From the NCBI RefSeq assembly GCF_900044055.2, contig NZ_FCOX02000028.1:46720-110719 (forward strand): a DNA stretch of 64,000 nt, given 5' to 3'. Source of the DNA: Caballeronia calidae. Lineage in GTDB: Bacteria > Pseudomonadota > Gammaproteobacteria > Burkholderiales > Burkholderiaceae. Below, piece by piece: positions 26,170-35,529 of this stretch (position 1 is the first letter of the stretch; each line of letters opens with the position of its first letter). The notes under the pieces were generated by a model, which saw only the letters and a program-made list of their open reading frames with translations, was not told where the DNA came from and did no database searches. Made by a program: the position numbers and the translations under genes.

Positions 26170-27554
26170 TCGCTCGTCTCCATGTCCTTGTGCGGCGCGA
26201 GCGCCATCGGCAGAGGTTTGACGGGTGCTTGCCCGCGCAGGCGACCCACCGCTTCGAGCGGCACGCGTGCTTCCGCCGCGATGACTTCCGCGCCCGCATG
26301 CGCGCAGAAACGGCCCTGGCATCGGCCCATGCCGACGCGTGAAAACGCCTTCGCGCGATTCGCTTCTTTCGCGCCCATTTCATTGACGACGTGTCTGAGC
26401 TCGCCAGCGGTAATCGCTTCGCAGCGGCACACGATCGTTTCATCCGGCAACGCGGCCGCGAAACGCGCGGGCCATGGGAACGCCGTACGCAAGCCCGCCG
26501 CGAAGCGCGTGAAGCGGTTTAGTTGCATGCGCAACTTGTCGGCTTCGGCGGCATCGTGCTTCATGCCGATGTCCTTCAACGCGGCCAGCGCCGCAAGCCG
26601 TCCCGCGCGTTCGGCCGCATCGGCGCCGCGCACGCGTGCGCCATCGCCCGCGAGATAGACGCCCTTGACGTTGCTGCGGCCGTCCATATCGGCAATGGGA
26701 AGCCATTGCTGCAACGCCTGATCGAAGCGGAATTCGCAGCCCGCGAGATCGGCGAGTTGCGTTTCGGAGCGCAAGTGATAGCCGAGCGCGACCGCATCGC
26801 AATCCACCTGAAGCGTGGCGCCGTTGGCCTGCTTCACGCGCACGCCTTGAACGCCGTGCTCCGGCGTTCCTTCGATCTCAACCGGCGTAATCCCGCGATG
26901 AACCGCCACGCGCGCGTCCTTCAGCACGCGCATCAACGCGATGCCTTTCTTAAGCGTCGAAGGAATCGCGAGCAATTGCGGCAACGCGCGGATACGTTGC
27001 GCGAATGTCGATGTATCGAGCACCGCGCTCACCGTCGCGCCCGCCTTCACATATTGCGCGGCGACGAGATAGAGCAACGGTCCGGTGCCCATCATCACGA
27101 CGCGCGAGCCGATCGCGCAGCCCTGCGATTTCAACGCGACCTGTGCGCCGCCGAGGCTATACGTGCCTGCGTGGTGCCACCCGGGAACGGGCATCAGACG
27201 ATCCGTCGCGCCGCTGCATATGACGAGCGCATCGAAAGCGATCTTGCGATGACGCGCGCCGCTCACCACATGCACCGCATTCGGCTCGATGTTCCACACG
27301 AGCGTATCGGGCACGTAGTCGATCTTCGCGCGCAACGCATCGAACGCATCATGCAATCCACGCGCGCGTTCTGCTTCGGTGCCGTACAAGGTCTCATACG
27401 TGCGCGTGAAACCTTCAGGCTGACGACGATAGATCTGCCCGCCATCGCGCCTGCCTTCATCGATGACCACAGGACGCAAGCCCGCCTCCACGAGCGCCTG
27501 CGCCGCGCGCACGCCCGCCGGCCCCGCGCCGATCACGATCACTGTCGCGGCCAT
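26166..27554 (-). CDS. NAD(P)/FAD-dependent oxidoreductase with BFD-like [2Fe-2S] domain, HcnB-type subunit
   Basis: A 462-residue subunit. The FAD motif VIVIGAGPAGVRAAQAL is at residues 5-21 and a second nucleotide motif lies near residue 150. The C-terminal domain has Cys376, Cys378, Cys412 and Cys417 in the C-x-C...C-x4-C arrangement of bacterioferritin-associated-ferredoxin-like domains. This is the alpha-type subunit of HcnABC/opine-oxidase systems, passing electrons from the beta subunit. The start overlaps the small ferredoxin gene by 16 bp. Confidence 0.9.
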   Translation of the reverse strand: MAATVIVIGAGPAGVRAAQALVEAGLRPVVIDEGRRDGGQIYRRQPEGFTRTYETLYGTEAERARGLHDAFDALRAKIDYVPDTLVWNIEPNAVHVVSGARHRKIAFDALVICSGATDRLMPVPGWHHAGTYSLGGAQVALKSQGCAIGSRVVMMGTGPLLYLVAAQYVKAGATVSAVLDTSTFAQRIRALPQLLAIPSTLKKGIALMRVLKDARVAVHRGITPVEIEGTPEHGVQGVRVKQANGATLQVDCDAVALGYHLRSETQLADLAGCEFRFDQALQQWLPIADMDGRSNVKGVYLAGDGARVRGADAAERAGRLAALAALKDIGMKHDAAEADKLRMQLNRFTRFAAGLRTAFPWPARFAAALPDETIVCRCEAITAGELRHVVNEMGAKEANRAKAFSRVGMGRCQGRFCAHAGAEVIAAEARVPLEAVGRLRGQAPVKPLPMALAPHKDMETSE

Positions 27555-27853
27555 ACGCCCTCCTCGGCAACCGAAAGGCGCGTGACGATCGACATGCCTT
27601 CCACCGCCTGCGTCGTGCACGCGCGCAAGCGTTCGCCGCCCGCGGTCCACACCCAGCAGTCCTGGCACGCACCCATCACGCAGAAGCCCGCGCGGCGGCC
27701 GTCGCCGAACTCCGAATCGCGCAGGTCTTCTTGCGAGGTCAGCAACGCGACCATCAACGTGTCGCCTTCGGCTGCAAGCGCGCGCCTGCCGTCGATGACG
27801 ATCTCGAACGTCCTGCGCCCTTTCTCTGCGACTCTGACGAAGCGTCCGCTCAT
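27539..27853 (-). CDS. Small (2Fe-2S)-binding protein, HcnA-type subunit
   Basis: A 104-residue plant-type ferredoxin domain. Ligands are Cys58, Cys63, Cys66 and Cys79 (C-x4-C-x2-C...C). The start overlaps the stop of the ABC ATPase (ATGA at 27850-27853) and the end overlaps the HcnB-type gene by 16 bp, so expression is tightly coupled. It is the gamma subunit of the three-part dehydrogenase. The short length and lack of partner domains fit the HcnA/SoxA-N group. Confidence 0.88.
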   Translation of the reverse strand: MSGRFVRVAEKGRRTFEIVIDGRRALAAEGDTLMVALLTSQEDLRDSEFGDGRRAGFCVMGACQDCWVWTAGGERLRACTTQAVEGMSIVTRLSVAEEGVWPRQ

Positions 27854-29685
27854 GCCGTCACCGTTTCGATCGACTGCATGCGCGCGAGATCGTCGGCGCT
27901 GTGATGGCAGAGAATCTGCGCGCCCGATGGCAAAGTCTTCTTCTCGGGCGGCGTCACATTGCACTTGCCGTCGATGCGCGCCGCGCAGCGCGAACGGAAG
28001 CTGCACAGTTCGCGCGCATCGCTTTCCGGGCCGAGCGCGGGCAACGCGCCGAGCGCCATCGCGCGGCGCGAGTCGAGCCAGCCAGGACGCAGCGCGGGCA
28101 CCGAATCGACCAGCAAACCCGTGTACGGGTGATACGGCGGATGCGAAAGCGCATCGCGCTGACCGGCTTCGACGCACTGGCCCGCATAGAGCACGATCAC
28201 TTCATCGCAGATCGCGCGCACCGTCGATATGTCGTGGCTGATGAACATGTACGACACGTTCAGTTCGCGGCGCAGTTCCGCGAGCAGATCGAGGATCGCC
28301 GCGCCGACGACCGTATCGAGCGCGGACGTCACTTCATCGCAGAGAATGAGCTCGGGATTCGCCGCGAGCGCACGCGCAAGATTCACGCGCTGCTTTTGTC
28401 CGCCCGACAAGCCGCCCGGCTGCCGCTTCGCGATGGATGCCGGGAGCTTCACGAGATCCAGCAGCTCGAGCATGCGCTTTTGCGCTGGCGCACCACGCAG
28501 GCCGTGATAGAAGTTCATCGGGCGCGCGAGGATATCGGCGATCGTGCGGCTCGGGTTCAGCGCGGTATCGGCGTTCTGGAACACGATCTGCACGCGGCGA
28601 TATTGATCGAGCGTGCGCTCCGATAGCTTCGCGGGCAGGGACTTTCCGTCCAGCAGCACATCGCCGCGCGCACGATCGACGAGGCCCGCGATCACGCGCG
28701 CGAGCGTCGTCTTGCCCGAGCCCGATTCGCCGATCACGCCGAGCGTGCTGCCGCGCGCGATCTTCAGGCTCACGTCGTCGAGCACGCGCACGGCGGGCAC
28801 GCCGTTCGCGTCGATGCGGCCATAGCCCGCGCTCAGGTTGCGGATTTCGAGCAGCGGCGTTTCCTTCGCTGCATCGGCCGCGCACAGTTCGACTTCGGGC
28901 CGGCGCGTGGCCGCGAGCAATTGACGCGTGTAGTCGTCGACGGGCGCATCGAGCACTTGCGCGGTCGCGCCGTTTTCGCGCACGCGTCCGCCGTTCAATA
29001 CGACGATGCGATCCGCCATCTGCGCGACGACAGCAAGATCGTGCGACACGTACACCGCTGTCGTGCCCAGCTCGCGCACGACGCCCTTGAACGCGGCGAG
29101 CACTTCGATTTGCGTGGTCACATCGAGCGCGGTGGTCGGTTCATCGAACACGACGACAGCGGGATCGGTGATCAACGCCATCGCCGCCATCAAGCGCTGC
29201 AACTGACCGCCCGACACCTGATGCGGATAACGGTCGCCGATGGTCTCGGGACTCGGCAACGCGAGCGAACGAAAGAGGCCGATGGCTTTCTCGCGTGCGG
29301 CGGCGGGCGTCATCAGCTTGTGCAGCAACGCGGGCTCGGTGACCTGATCCATGATCGTGCGCGCCGGATTGAAGCCCGCCGATGCGCTCTGCGCGACATA
29401 CGCGATCGTGCGCGCACGCAATGCGCGCCGGCCCTTCGCATCGAGCGACAAGACATCCGTATCGCCGAGCCTGACCGAGCCGCCCGCGATGGAACAACCG
29501 CCGCGCGCATGCCCGAGCAGCGCCAGCGCGATCGTCGTCTTGCCCGATCCCGATTCGCCGATCAGCGCGAGCACTTCGCCCTTCTTCACTGTGAAGTCGA
29601 CGCCCTTCACGATCTCGACCACCGGATCGGGCGCCGCGCCCGCAACGACGCGCAAGCCTCTCACTTCGATCATGTTCGTATTCAC
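27850..29685 (-). CDS. Fused dipeptide ABC transporter ATPase (DppD-DppF type)
   Basis: A 611-residue protein with two complete ATPase domains. The first has Walker A GESGSGKTTIAL, signature VSGGQLQRLM and Walker B VVVFDEPTTALD; the second, from about residue 285, has GESGSGKTTLAR, LSGGQKQRVNLARA and LILCDEVTSALD. A Cys-containing oligopeptide/dipeptide C-terminal domain follows. The GTG at 29685 overlaps the permease stop (GTGA); an ATG at 29673 is the alternative. It energises the permeases at 29682-31567. Confidence 0.93.
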   Translation of the reverse strand: MNTNMIEVRGLRVVAGAAPDPVVEIVKGVDFTVKKGEVLALIGESGSGKTTIALALLGHARGGCSIAGGSVRLGDTDVLSLDAKGRRALRARTIAYVAQSASAGFNPARTIMDQVTEPALLHKLMTPAAAREKAIGLFRSLALPSPETIGDRYPHQVSGGQLQRLMAAMALITDPAVVVFDEPTTALDVTTQIEVLAAFKGVVRELGTTAVYVSHDLAVVAQMADRIVVLNGGRVRENGATAQVLDAPVDDYTRQLLAATRRPEVELCAADAAKETPLLEIRNLSAGYGRIDANGVPAVRVLDDVSLKIARGSTLGVIGESGSGKTTLARVIAGLVDRARGDVLLDGKSLPAKLSERTLDQYRRVQIVFQNADTALNPSRTIADILARPMNFYHGLRGAPAQKRMLELLDLVKLPASIAKRQPGGLSGGQKQRVNLARALAANPELILCDEVTSALDTVVGAAILDLLAELRRELNVSYMFISHDISTVRAICDEVIVLYAGQCVEAGQRDALSHPPYHPYTGLLVDSVPALRPGWLDSRRAMALGALPALGPESDARELCSFRSRCAARIDGKCNVTPPEKKTLPSGAQILCHHSADDLARMQSIETVTA

Positions 29686-30614
29686 TGGCCGCCTCCATGC
29701 GAACGCGCGCCGTGACGACGCAGGCTGTCGATGAGCAGATTCACGCCGACGGTCAGCGTCGCGATGGCGACCGCGGGCATCAGCACGGCGGGCGCGCCTT
29801 CCGCGAGACCGCCGATGTTTTCGCGCACGAGCGAGCCCCAGTCCGCGTTCGGCGGCTGCACGCCGAGGCCGAGAAAGCTCAGGCCCGAAAGCAGCAGCAC
29901 GATGAACACGAAGCGCAGGCCGAAGTCCGCGAGCATCGGATGAATCATGTTGGGCAGCACTTCGACACGCGCGATATAAAACAGCTTCTCGCCGCGCGCC
30001 TTCGCCACCTGCACGTATTCGAGCGTCATGATGTTCACCGCGAGCGAACGCGAGATGCGGAACGCGCCGGGGATATACGCGAGCGCGGCGACCATCATCA
30101 GCATCGGAATGGACGAGCCGAATGCCGCGATGACGACGAGCGCGAGAATCTTGCTCGGGATCGAGATGAGCGCATCGAAAAGGCGGCTCAGGACTTCATC
30201 GACCCAACGGCCTGAAACGGCTGCAACCAGACCGAAGAACGTGCCGATGACGCTCGCCGCCACCGTCGCTGCGAGCGCGAGGCCGACCGTGTATTGGGTG
30301 CCGTAGAGAATGCGGCTCAGCATGTCGCGGCCGAGATAATCGGTGCCCAGCAAATGCGCCGCGCTGTACGAGCCGAAGACTTCCGTCGACGTGAACGCGC
30401 CGCCCTTGTATGGCGCGATGACCGGCCCGATGAACGCGACCGCGAGCCAGAACACGACGATGAAAAGGCCGATCAGCCCCAGCACCGAAAAGCGGTGAAC
30501 GAGGCGGCTCAACATGCCGCGCTTCGTGACGGCAGGCGCCTGCTCCTGCGGCGCATCGGCGGGTGGCTGGTCGTATAGCACGGTCGTGGCGTGAGAAGAG
30601 ACGTTCCGATTCAT
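29682..30614 (-). CDS. Dipeptide-type ABC transporter permease (DppC type)
   Basis: A 310-residue permease with a cytoplasmic N-terminus of about 35 residues, then six helices beginning LGLIGLFIVVFWLAVAFIGPVIAPY. LLGTDYLGRDMLSRILYGTQYT is the OppC/DppC signature following the first helix, and the coupling loop EYVQVAKARGEKLFYIARVEVLPNMIHP is clear. Start and stop both overlap their neighbours by 4 bp. Confidence 0.93.
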   Translation of the reverse strand: MNRNVSSHATTVLYDQPPADAPQEQAPAVTKRGMLSRLVHRFSVLGLIGLFIVVFWLAVAFIGPVIAPYKGGAFTSTEVFGSYSAAHLLGTDYLGRDMLSRILYGTQYTVGLALAATVAASVIGTFFGLVAAVSGRWVDEVLSRLFDALISIPSKILALVVIAAFGSSIPMLMMVAALAYIPGAFRISRSLAVNIMTLEYVQVAKARGEKLFYIARVEVLPNMIHPMLADFGLRFVFIVLLLSGLSFLGLGVQPPNADWGSLVRENIGGLAEGAPAVLMPAVAIATLTVGVNLLIDSLRRHGARSHGGGQ

Positions 30615-31567
30615 CGTTGACGCAGCCTCGGGTTGGAGACGATCTGAGCCAGATCGGCGATGAGAACGAGCGCGAGATATGCCGCGCAGAACACCATCAC
30701 GCAGCCCTGCACGAGCGGCATGTCGCGATTGGTGACGGCATCGACCATGAGGCTCGCGAGACCGGGATAGTTGAAGATCGATTCGACGATCACCACGCCG
30801 CCGAACAGATACGACAGCGAGAGCGCGACCGCGTTGGCAATCGGCCCGATGGTGTTGGGCAGCACGTGCCGCAACACCACACGCATCGGCGAAGCGCCTT
30901 TGAGCAAGGCCATTTCCACATACGAGGCGTTCAGCTGATCGAGCACCGCCGCGCGCGTCATGCGCGCCATCTGCGCGACGATCACGCAGCAGAGCGTCAT
31001 CACGGGCATCGCATACGTTCGCACGAGCCCGCCGAACGACGACACGTCCGACAGATACGACAGCGCAGGCAGCCAGCGCAGCTTCACCGCGAAGATCAGC
31101 ACGGCGATGGTCGCGACGAGAAACTCCGGCACGGCGACAGTGGAAAGCGTGAGCACGTTGAGCGTGCGATCGACGAGCGAGCCGCGATACATCGCCGAGA
31201 GAATGCCGATCAGGAGGGCGAGCGGCACGGACACGAGCGCCGTCAATCCCGCGAGCACGAGCGAATTCGGCAGGCGCGTCGCGATCAGTTCACTGACCGG
31301 CAGATTGTTCGACAGCGACGTGCCGAAGTTCCCCGTCACCACATGCACGAGCCATTGCACATAGCGCGTGATCGCGGGTTGATCGAGGCCGAACTGATGC
31401 CGCAGCGCTTCCACCTGCTCGGGCGTCGCGGCCTGGCCGAGCGCCTGTTGCGCGGCATCGCCCGGCAAGAGACCGGTGATGCCGAACACGACCATCGACA
31501 CGATCCACAGCGTGAGCAGCGCGAGGCCGAGGCGCGCGGCGACGAGTCGTTGCGCATGAACTTTCAT
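30611..31567 (-). CDS. Dipeptide-type ABC transporter permease (DppB type)
   Basis: A 318-residue permease; the start at 31567 (MKVHAQRLVAAR) is chosen as the first ATG near the hydrophobic N-terminal helix, with GAGAGGCGAT upstream. The DppB features GDAAQQALG...QFGLDQPAITRYVQWL and the coupling loop ASYVEMALLKGASPMRVVLRHVLPN are present. It is 80 bp downstream of the binding-protein gene and overlaps the DppC-type gene. Confidence 0.93.
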   Translation of the reverse strand: MKVHAQRLVAARLGLALLTLWIVSMVVFGITGLLPGDAAQQALGQAATPEQVEALRHQFGLDQPAITRYVQWLVHVVTGNFGTSLSNNLPVSELIATRLPNSLVLAGLTALVSVPLALLIGILSAMYRGSLVDRTLNVLTLSTVAVPEFLVATIAVLIFAVKLRWLPALSYLSDVSSFGGLVRTYAMPVMTLCCVIVAQMARMTRAAVLDQLNASYVEMALLKGASPMRVVLRHVLPNTIGPIANAVALSLSYLFGGVVIVESIFNYPGLASLMVDAVTNRDMPLVQGCVMVFCAAYLALVLIADLAQIVSNPRLRQR

Positions 31568-31647
31568 CGGATATCGCCTCTCGTTGAAGGGTTCGACAGC
31601 GCGCGCCGCCATGACAGGCACGGCGCGCGTCCGGTGTCAAAGCACGC

Positions 31648-33270
31648 TCATGCCTCGAGCCACACGTTCTCCGCGAACATCCAGCCCATCAGGCCCGCGA
31701 GCGGAATGCCGCCCAGGCCCTTCAGCTTCGACGTGTGCGCGTCGAGCGAGCTCTGGAACATCGGAATGCCGATGCCGCCATCCGTGTGCACGAGCTCCTG
31801 CATGTCGCCGTAGATCTTCTTGCGCTTCGCATCGTCCGGCTCGCCACGGGCGGCGACCAGCATCTGATCGAACTGCGCGCTCTTCCAGTTGGCTTCGTTC
31901 CACGGCGCGTCGGATTTGAAGAACTGCGTGAAGATCACATCGGCGCTCGGGCGCGCGTTGATGTTGCCGAAGCCGAGCGGATGCTTCATCCAGTGATTCG
32001 ACCAGTAGCCATCGGAAGGCACGCGCACGACTTGCAGATTGATGCCCGCCTGCGGCGCGACCTGCTGCATCAGCACGGCCATTTCGACGGAGCCTTCCGC
32101 CGCCGGTGACGCATACAGCTGAATCGGCGTATTGCCGACCTTCGCCTTCTGGAAGTGGAACTTGGCCTTGTCGGGATCGAAGGCGCGTTGCGGCAGACCC
32201 GACATGTAGTACTTGTTGCTCGGATCGATCGGCTGATCATTGCCGATCGCGCCATAGCCGCGGAAAATCGTCTTGCGCATCTGCTCGCGGTCCATCAGAT
32301 ACGTCATGCCGCGGCGGAAGTCCGCGTTGCCCGTGATGCCGCCATCGTCGCGCATGATGAGATCGGTGTACTGGCCCGTCTTCGTTTCCAGCACCGCGAA
32401 GCCCGGCGTGCCCTTGATGCGCTCGGTCGAACGCGCGCTCACCGCGTTGATGAGTTGCACGTCGCCCGACATGAGCGCATTCACGCGTGCGGGTTCATCC
32501 GCAATGCCGATCAGCTCCACTTCGTCCAGATGCGGCATGCCCGGCTTCCAGTACTTCTCGTTGCGCACGCCCACGGTACGCACGCCCGGCGCAAACTCTT
32601 TCAGCTTGAACGGGCCCGTGCCGACGGCCGTCTTGAAGTCCGTGGTGCCATCCTTGATGATGAGGAAGTGCGAGTCCGCGAGAATCACCGGCAGGTCGGC
32701 ATTCGCGCCCGTCAGCGTGATGGTCAGTTCGTTCGGGCCGGTCGCCTTGACCTCCTTGAACTGATCCGCGAGCGTCTTCGCTTTCGAGCCGACCGCCGGA
32801 TCCTTATGGCGCATCAGCGAATAGATGACGTCCTGCGGCGTGAGCGACTTGCCGTCGTGGAACTGCACGCCGCTGCGCAGCTTCGCGACCCACACGATCG
32901 CGTCCTTCGTTTCCAGGGATTCGGCGAGCGCCATTTTCGCGCCGAGACGATTGTCGAGTTCCGTCAGGCCGCTATAGAACATGAACGCGCGTGCATAGTC
33001 GGTGCCGAGCGCGCCCTTGGCGGGATCGAGCGTATCGGCGGCGGACGAGGACTGCGTCGCCACGCGGATGCGTCCGCCCTGCTTCGGCTTGTCCTGCGCA
33101 AACGCGGCGCCGCTCGCGGTCAGAAGCCCCGCGCCCGTCACCGAGAGAAGTCCGCCCGCGGCCATCGCACGCAGTACGTTGCGCCGCGACGCGCCACGGC
33201 GCGTCAGTTCTTCGAGCCGTTTGCCGGCATCGGCATGGGCGAGTGCTTCAGGCGATTTGTCGATGCTCAT
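31648..33270 (-). CDS. Dipeptide-type ABC transporter substrate-binding protein (SBP family 5)
   Basis: A 540-residue periplasmic binding protein. A twin-arginine signal is visible: SRRNVLR at residues 28-34, then a hydrophobic stretch ending in AAFAQ near residue 58. Family 5 marks are the FMFYSGLTELD region and LRSGVQFHDGKSLTPQDVIYSLMRHKDP. It supplies ligand to the DppBC/DF-type transporter encoded just downstream. A related binding protein lies at 38159-39736 without its own permeases; the two may share them. Confidence 0.92.
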   Translation of the reverse strand: MSIDKSPEALAHADAGKRLEELTRRGASRRNVLRAMAAGGLLSVTGAGLLTASGAAFAQDKPKQGGRIRVATQSSSAADTLDPAKGALGTDYARAFMFYSGLTELDNRLGAKMALAESLETKDAIVWVAKLRSGVQFHDGKSLTPQDVIYSLMRHKDPAVGSKAKTLADQFKEVKATGPNELTITLTGANADLPVILADSHFLIIKDGTTDFKTAVGTGPFKLKEFAPGVRTVGVRNEKYWKPGMPHLDEVELIGIADEPARVNALMSGDVQLINAVSARSTERIKGTPGFAVLETKTGQYTDLIMRDDGGITGNADFRRGMTYLMDREQMRKTIFRGYGAIGNDQPIDPSNKYYMSGLPQRAFDPDKAKFHFQKAKVGNTPIQLYASPAAEGSVEMAVLMQQVAPQAGINLQVVRVPSDGYWSNHWMKHPLGFGNINARPSADVIFTQFFKSDAPWNEANWKSAQFDQMLVAARGEPDDAKRKKIYGDMQELVHTDGGIGIPMFQSSLDAHTSKLKGLGGIPLAGLMGWMFAENVWLEA

Positions 33271-33350
33271 GAACTTCTCCGCGATAGGGGCTGTAAATGT
33301 TCGACGGCTTGATCGTTATATGAAGGCCGCCTGTCTTTGCTTCCGATGCT

Positions 33351-34631
33351 TCAATAGAACACGTCTTTGATCGAGTAATACGCGCCGACGAGCGGCAGAA
33401 ACCACGGCTTGCCCGTATGACCCGGAATCGCGGGCCAGTCGAAATCGCGCCAGGGGTTCGCGTCCGCGTTGCCGTTCATCACGTCGGCCATGACCTGGCC
33501 CATGTGCGTCGACATCTGCGTGCCGTGGCCGCTGTAGCCCATCGAGTAATAGATGCCGTCGTGCTGGCCCGCGCGCGGCAGGCGGTCGGCGGTGATATCG
33601 ACGAGTCCGCCCCAGCAATAGTCGATGCGCGCATCGGCCAGACTCGGGAAGATCGATGCGAGATTCGCTTGCAGAATGCGCCCGCTCTTCGCATCCGATG
33701 GACGCTCCGATGCGGTGAAACGCGCGCGTCCGCCGAGCAGCAGGCGCGCATCGGGCGTGACGCGAAAGTAGTTGTGCATCAGACGGCTCGTCGTGTACGA
33801 GCGTCGATTCGGCATCAGTCGTTGCAGCTGATCCGCGGGCAACGGCTCCGTCACGATGATGAACGAGCCGACCGGCGCGAGCCTGCGCCGATACCACGCG
33901 AACGGGCCGTGCTTCGACGGACCCGTTGCGATCAACACCTGCTTCGCGTGCAACGTGCCGCGCTTCGAATCGATTCGATACGCGCCGCCTTCCTTCGCGA
34001 TCGCAGTGACTTCAGCGTGCTCATAGAGACGCGCGCCTTGCTTCACCGCGGCCTGCGCGAGTCCGGCGGCGAACTTGCCCATATGCATCTGCCCGCCATG
34101 ACGCTGCAACAGGCCGCCATGAAAGGCATCCGATTGCACTTCATTGCGGACCTGCTCGCGATCGAGCAGATCGATGTCGGGATCGACTTCGCGCCGGATC
34201 AACTCGGCGGTCTTCGCGATGTGTTCCAGATGATGCGGCTTCGCGGCGAGCTTCAGCTTGCCCGACGCGAGATAGTCGCAATCGATGTTCTCTTCACGGA
34301 TCAAACGCTCGACGGTGCTCACGGCCGCCGCATACGCGCGATAGCAGCCTTGCGCGCGCTCTACGCCGAGTTGCGAGCGCAGCGCCGCATAATCCTGCGC
34401 GACGCCCGTATTGCACTGACCGCCGTTGCGTCCCGACGCGCCGCCGCCCATGCGCCCGGCATCGAGCACGACGACCGACGCGCCGCGTTTGCCCAATGCG
34501 AGCGCCGCCGACAAACCCGTGAACCCGCCGCCGATCACGGCGACATCGGTCTGACCATCGGCCGGGCCTTCGCACGTCGAGACCATCGCGGGCGTGGAGT
34601 CGAGCCAGTAGGAGTCGAGTTTCATCGGCAT
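33351..34631 (-). CDS. FAD-dependent amine oxidoreductase (gamma-glutamylputrescine oxidoreductase-like)
   Basis: A 426-residue flavoprotein of the DAO family with GGGFTGLSAALALGKRG at residues 34-50, GGGASGRNGGQCNTG as the flavin-binding loop, and CWGGLVDITADRLPRAG...MGYSGHGTQMSTHMG near the end. This matches PuuB-like oxidoreductases. It is 22 bp downstream of a HAD gene and 80 bp upstream of the peptide-type binding protein, so it belongs to the same long unit. It is a paralogue of the protein at 20402-21736. Confidence 0.9.
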   Translation of the reverse strand: MPMKLDSYWLDSTPAMVSTCEGPADGQTDVAVIGGGFTGLSAALALGKRGASVVVLDAGRMGGGASGRNGGQCNTGVAQDYAALRSQLGVERAQGCYRAYAAAVSTVERLIREENIDCDYLASGKLKLAAKPHHLEHIAKTAELIRREVDPDIDLLDREQVRNEVQSDAFHGGLLQRHGGQMHMGKFAAGLAQAAVKQGARLYEHAEVTAIAKEGGAYRIDSKRGTLHAKQVLIATGPSKHGPFAWYRRRLAPVGSFIIVTEPLPADQLQRLMPNRRSYTTSRLMHNYFRVTPDARLLLGGRARFTASERPSDAKSGRILQANLASIFPSLADARIDYCWGGLVDITADRLPRAGQHDGIYYSMGYSGHGTQMSTHMGQVMADVMNGNADANPWRDFDWPAIPGHTGKPWFLPLVGAYYSIKDVFY

Positions 34632-34653
34632 TGCTCGCGTGAAGTGGCGTTGA

Positions 34654-35322
34654 TTACAGACCGAGTTGGCCGGCGAGATCGCCGATGGTGTCCACTTCGT
34701 AATACTCGTAGTACGGCGTGCCCGGCTCGTGGCCGCGCTTCACGAACGCCTTGTGCTTGACGCCCATGTCGTGTGCGGTCATCAGGTCATAGCGCAGGCT
34801 CGACGACACATGCAGCACGTCTTCCGGGTTGCAGTTCAGTTGATCGAACATGTACTCGAAGCCCTGCATGCGCGGCTTGTACGACTGCGCCTGCTGCGCC
34901 GTGAACACGCGATGGAACGGCGCGCCGAGCTTGTCGACGTTGCTTTGAATCTGATCGTTCGATGCGTTCGACAGAATCACGAGCTTGTACTTCTTCGCCA
35001 GGCGCGAGAGGCCTTCCGGCACGTCCGGATGCGGGCCCCACGTCGGCACGGCGAGGTAATACTTCTCGGCTTCGGCTTCGTTGAACTCGACGTTCATGCG
35101 CTCGCACGTGCGGCGCACCGCGTTGACGATCACGTCGCGGTACGGCTTCCATGCGCCGAGCACCTCATCGCGACGATAGCCCGAGAAGAACTTGACGAAT
35201 TGCTCCAGGTCGTCGCCTTGCAGGCGGTCGGCGTACATCTCGCGCGCCATATCGGCCATGCGGAACTTCGTCAGCGTGCCGTAGCAGTCGAATGTGATGT
35301 ACTTCGGCTCGAAATCGATCAT
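34654..35322 (-). CDS. Haloacid dehalogenase type II-like HAD hydrolase
   Basis: A 222-residue HAD protein with motif I FDCYGTL (nucleophile Asp12), motif II VILSNASND, and the lysine motif SYKPRMQGF. The DCYGTL form is close to the DAYGTL of true 2-haloacid dehalogenases. It heads the transcription unit that runs to 24587 and is immediately followed by an FAD oxidoreductase, exactly as in the pair at 20402-22452. The start ATG at 35322 has GGACTGACACC upstream, a moderate ribosome site. Confidence 0.87.
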   Translation of the reverse strand: MIDFEPKYITFDCYGTLTKFRMADMAREMYADRLQGDDLEQFVKFFSGYRRDEVLGAWKPYRDVIVNAVRRTCERMNVEFNEAEAEKYYLAVPTWGPHPDVPEGLSRLAKKYKLVILSNASNDQIQSNVDKLGAPFHRVFTAQQAQSYKPRMQGFEYMFDQLNCNPEDVLHVSSSLRYDLMTAHDMGVKHKAFVKRGHEPGTPYYEYYEVDTIGDLAGQLGL

Positions 35323-35529
35323 GGTGTCAGTCCTGTCGTGTGATGAACCCGTCCGGAGTTCAGTGGTGAAAACAAGGAACAGCGATTCGTTATGAAAAAT
35401 TTAAACAAGGCAAAAATGACTGATGGCGTTGAATGCGTGCCTCGCGACGATACAAGTCATGCGTTTTGAGGCATCGCCACAGCAGAAAATGCGGCGGCTT
35501 TTTCGAACGTTCGTGCTTGCTGGTCTGCC

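Noticed and set aside
30563..31813. 416-codon plus-strand frame opposite the DppB-type permease
   Set aside because: Antisense shadow; charged repetitive product and no ribosome site.
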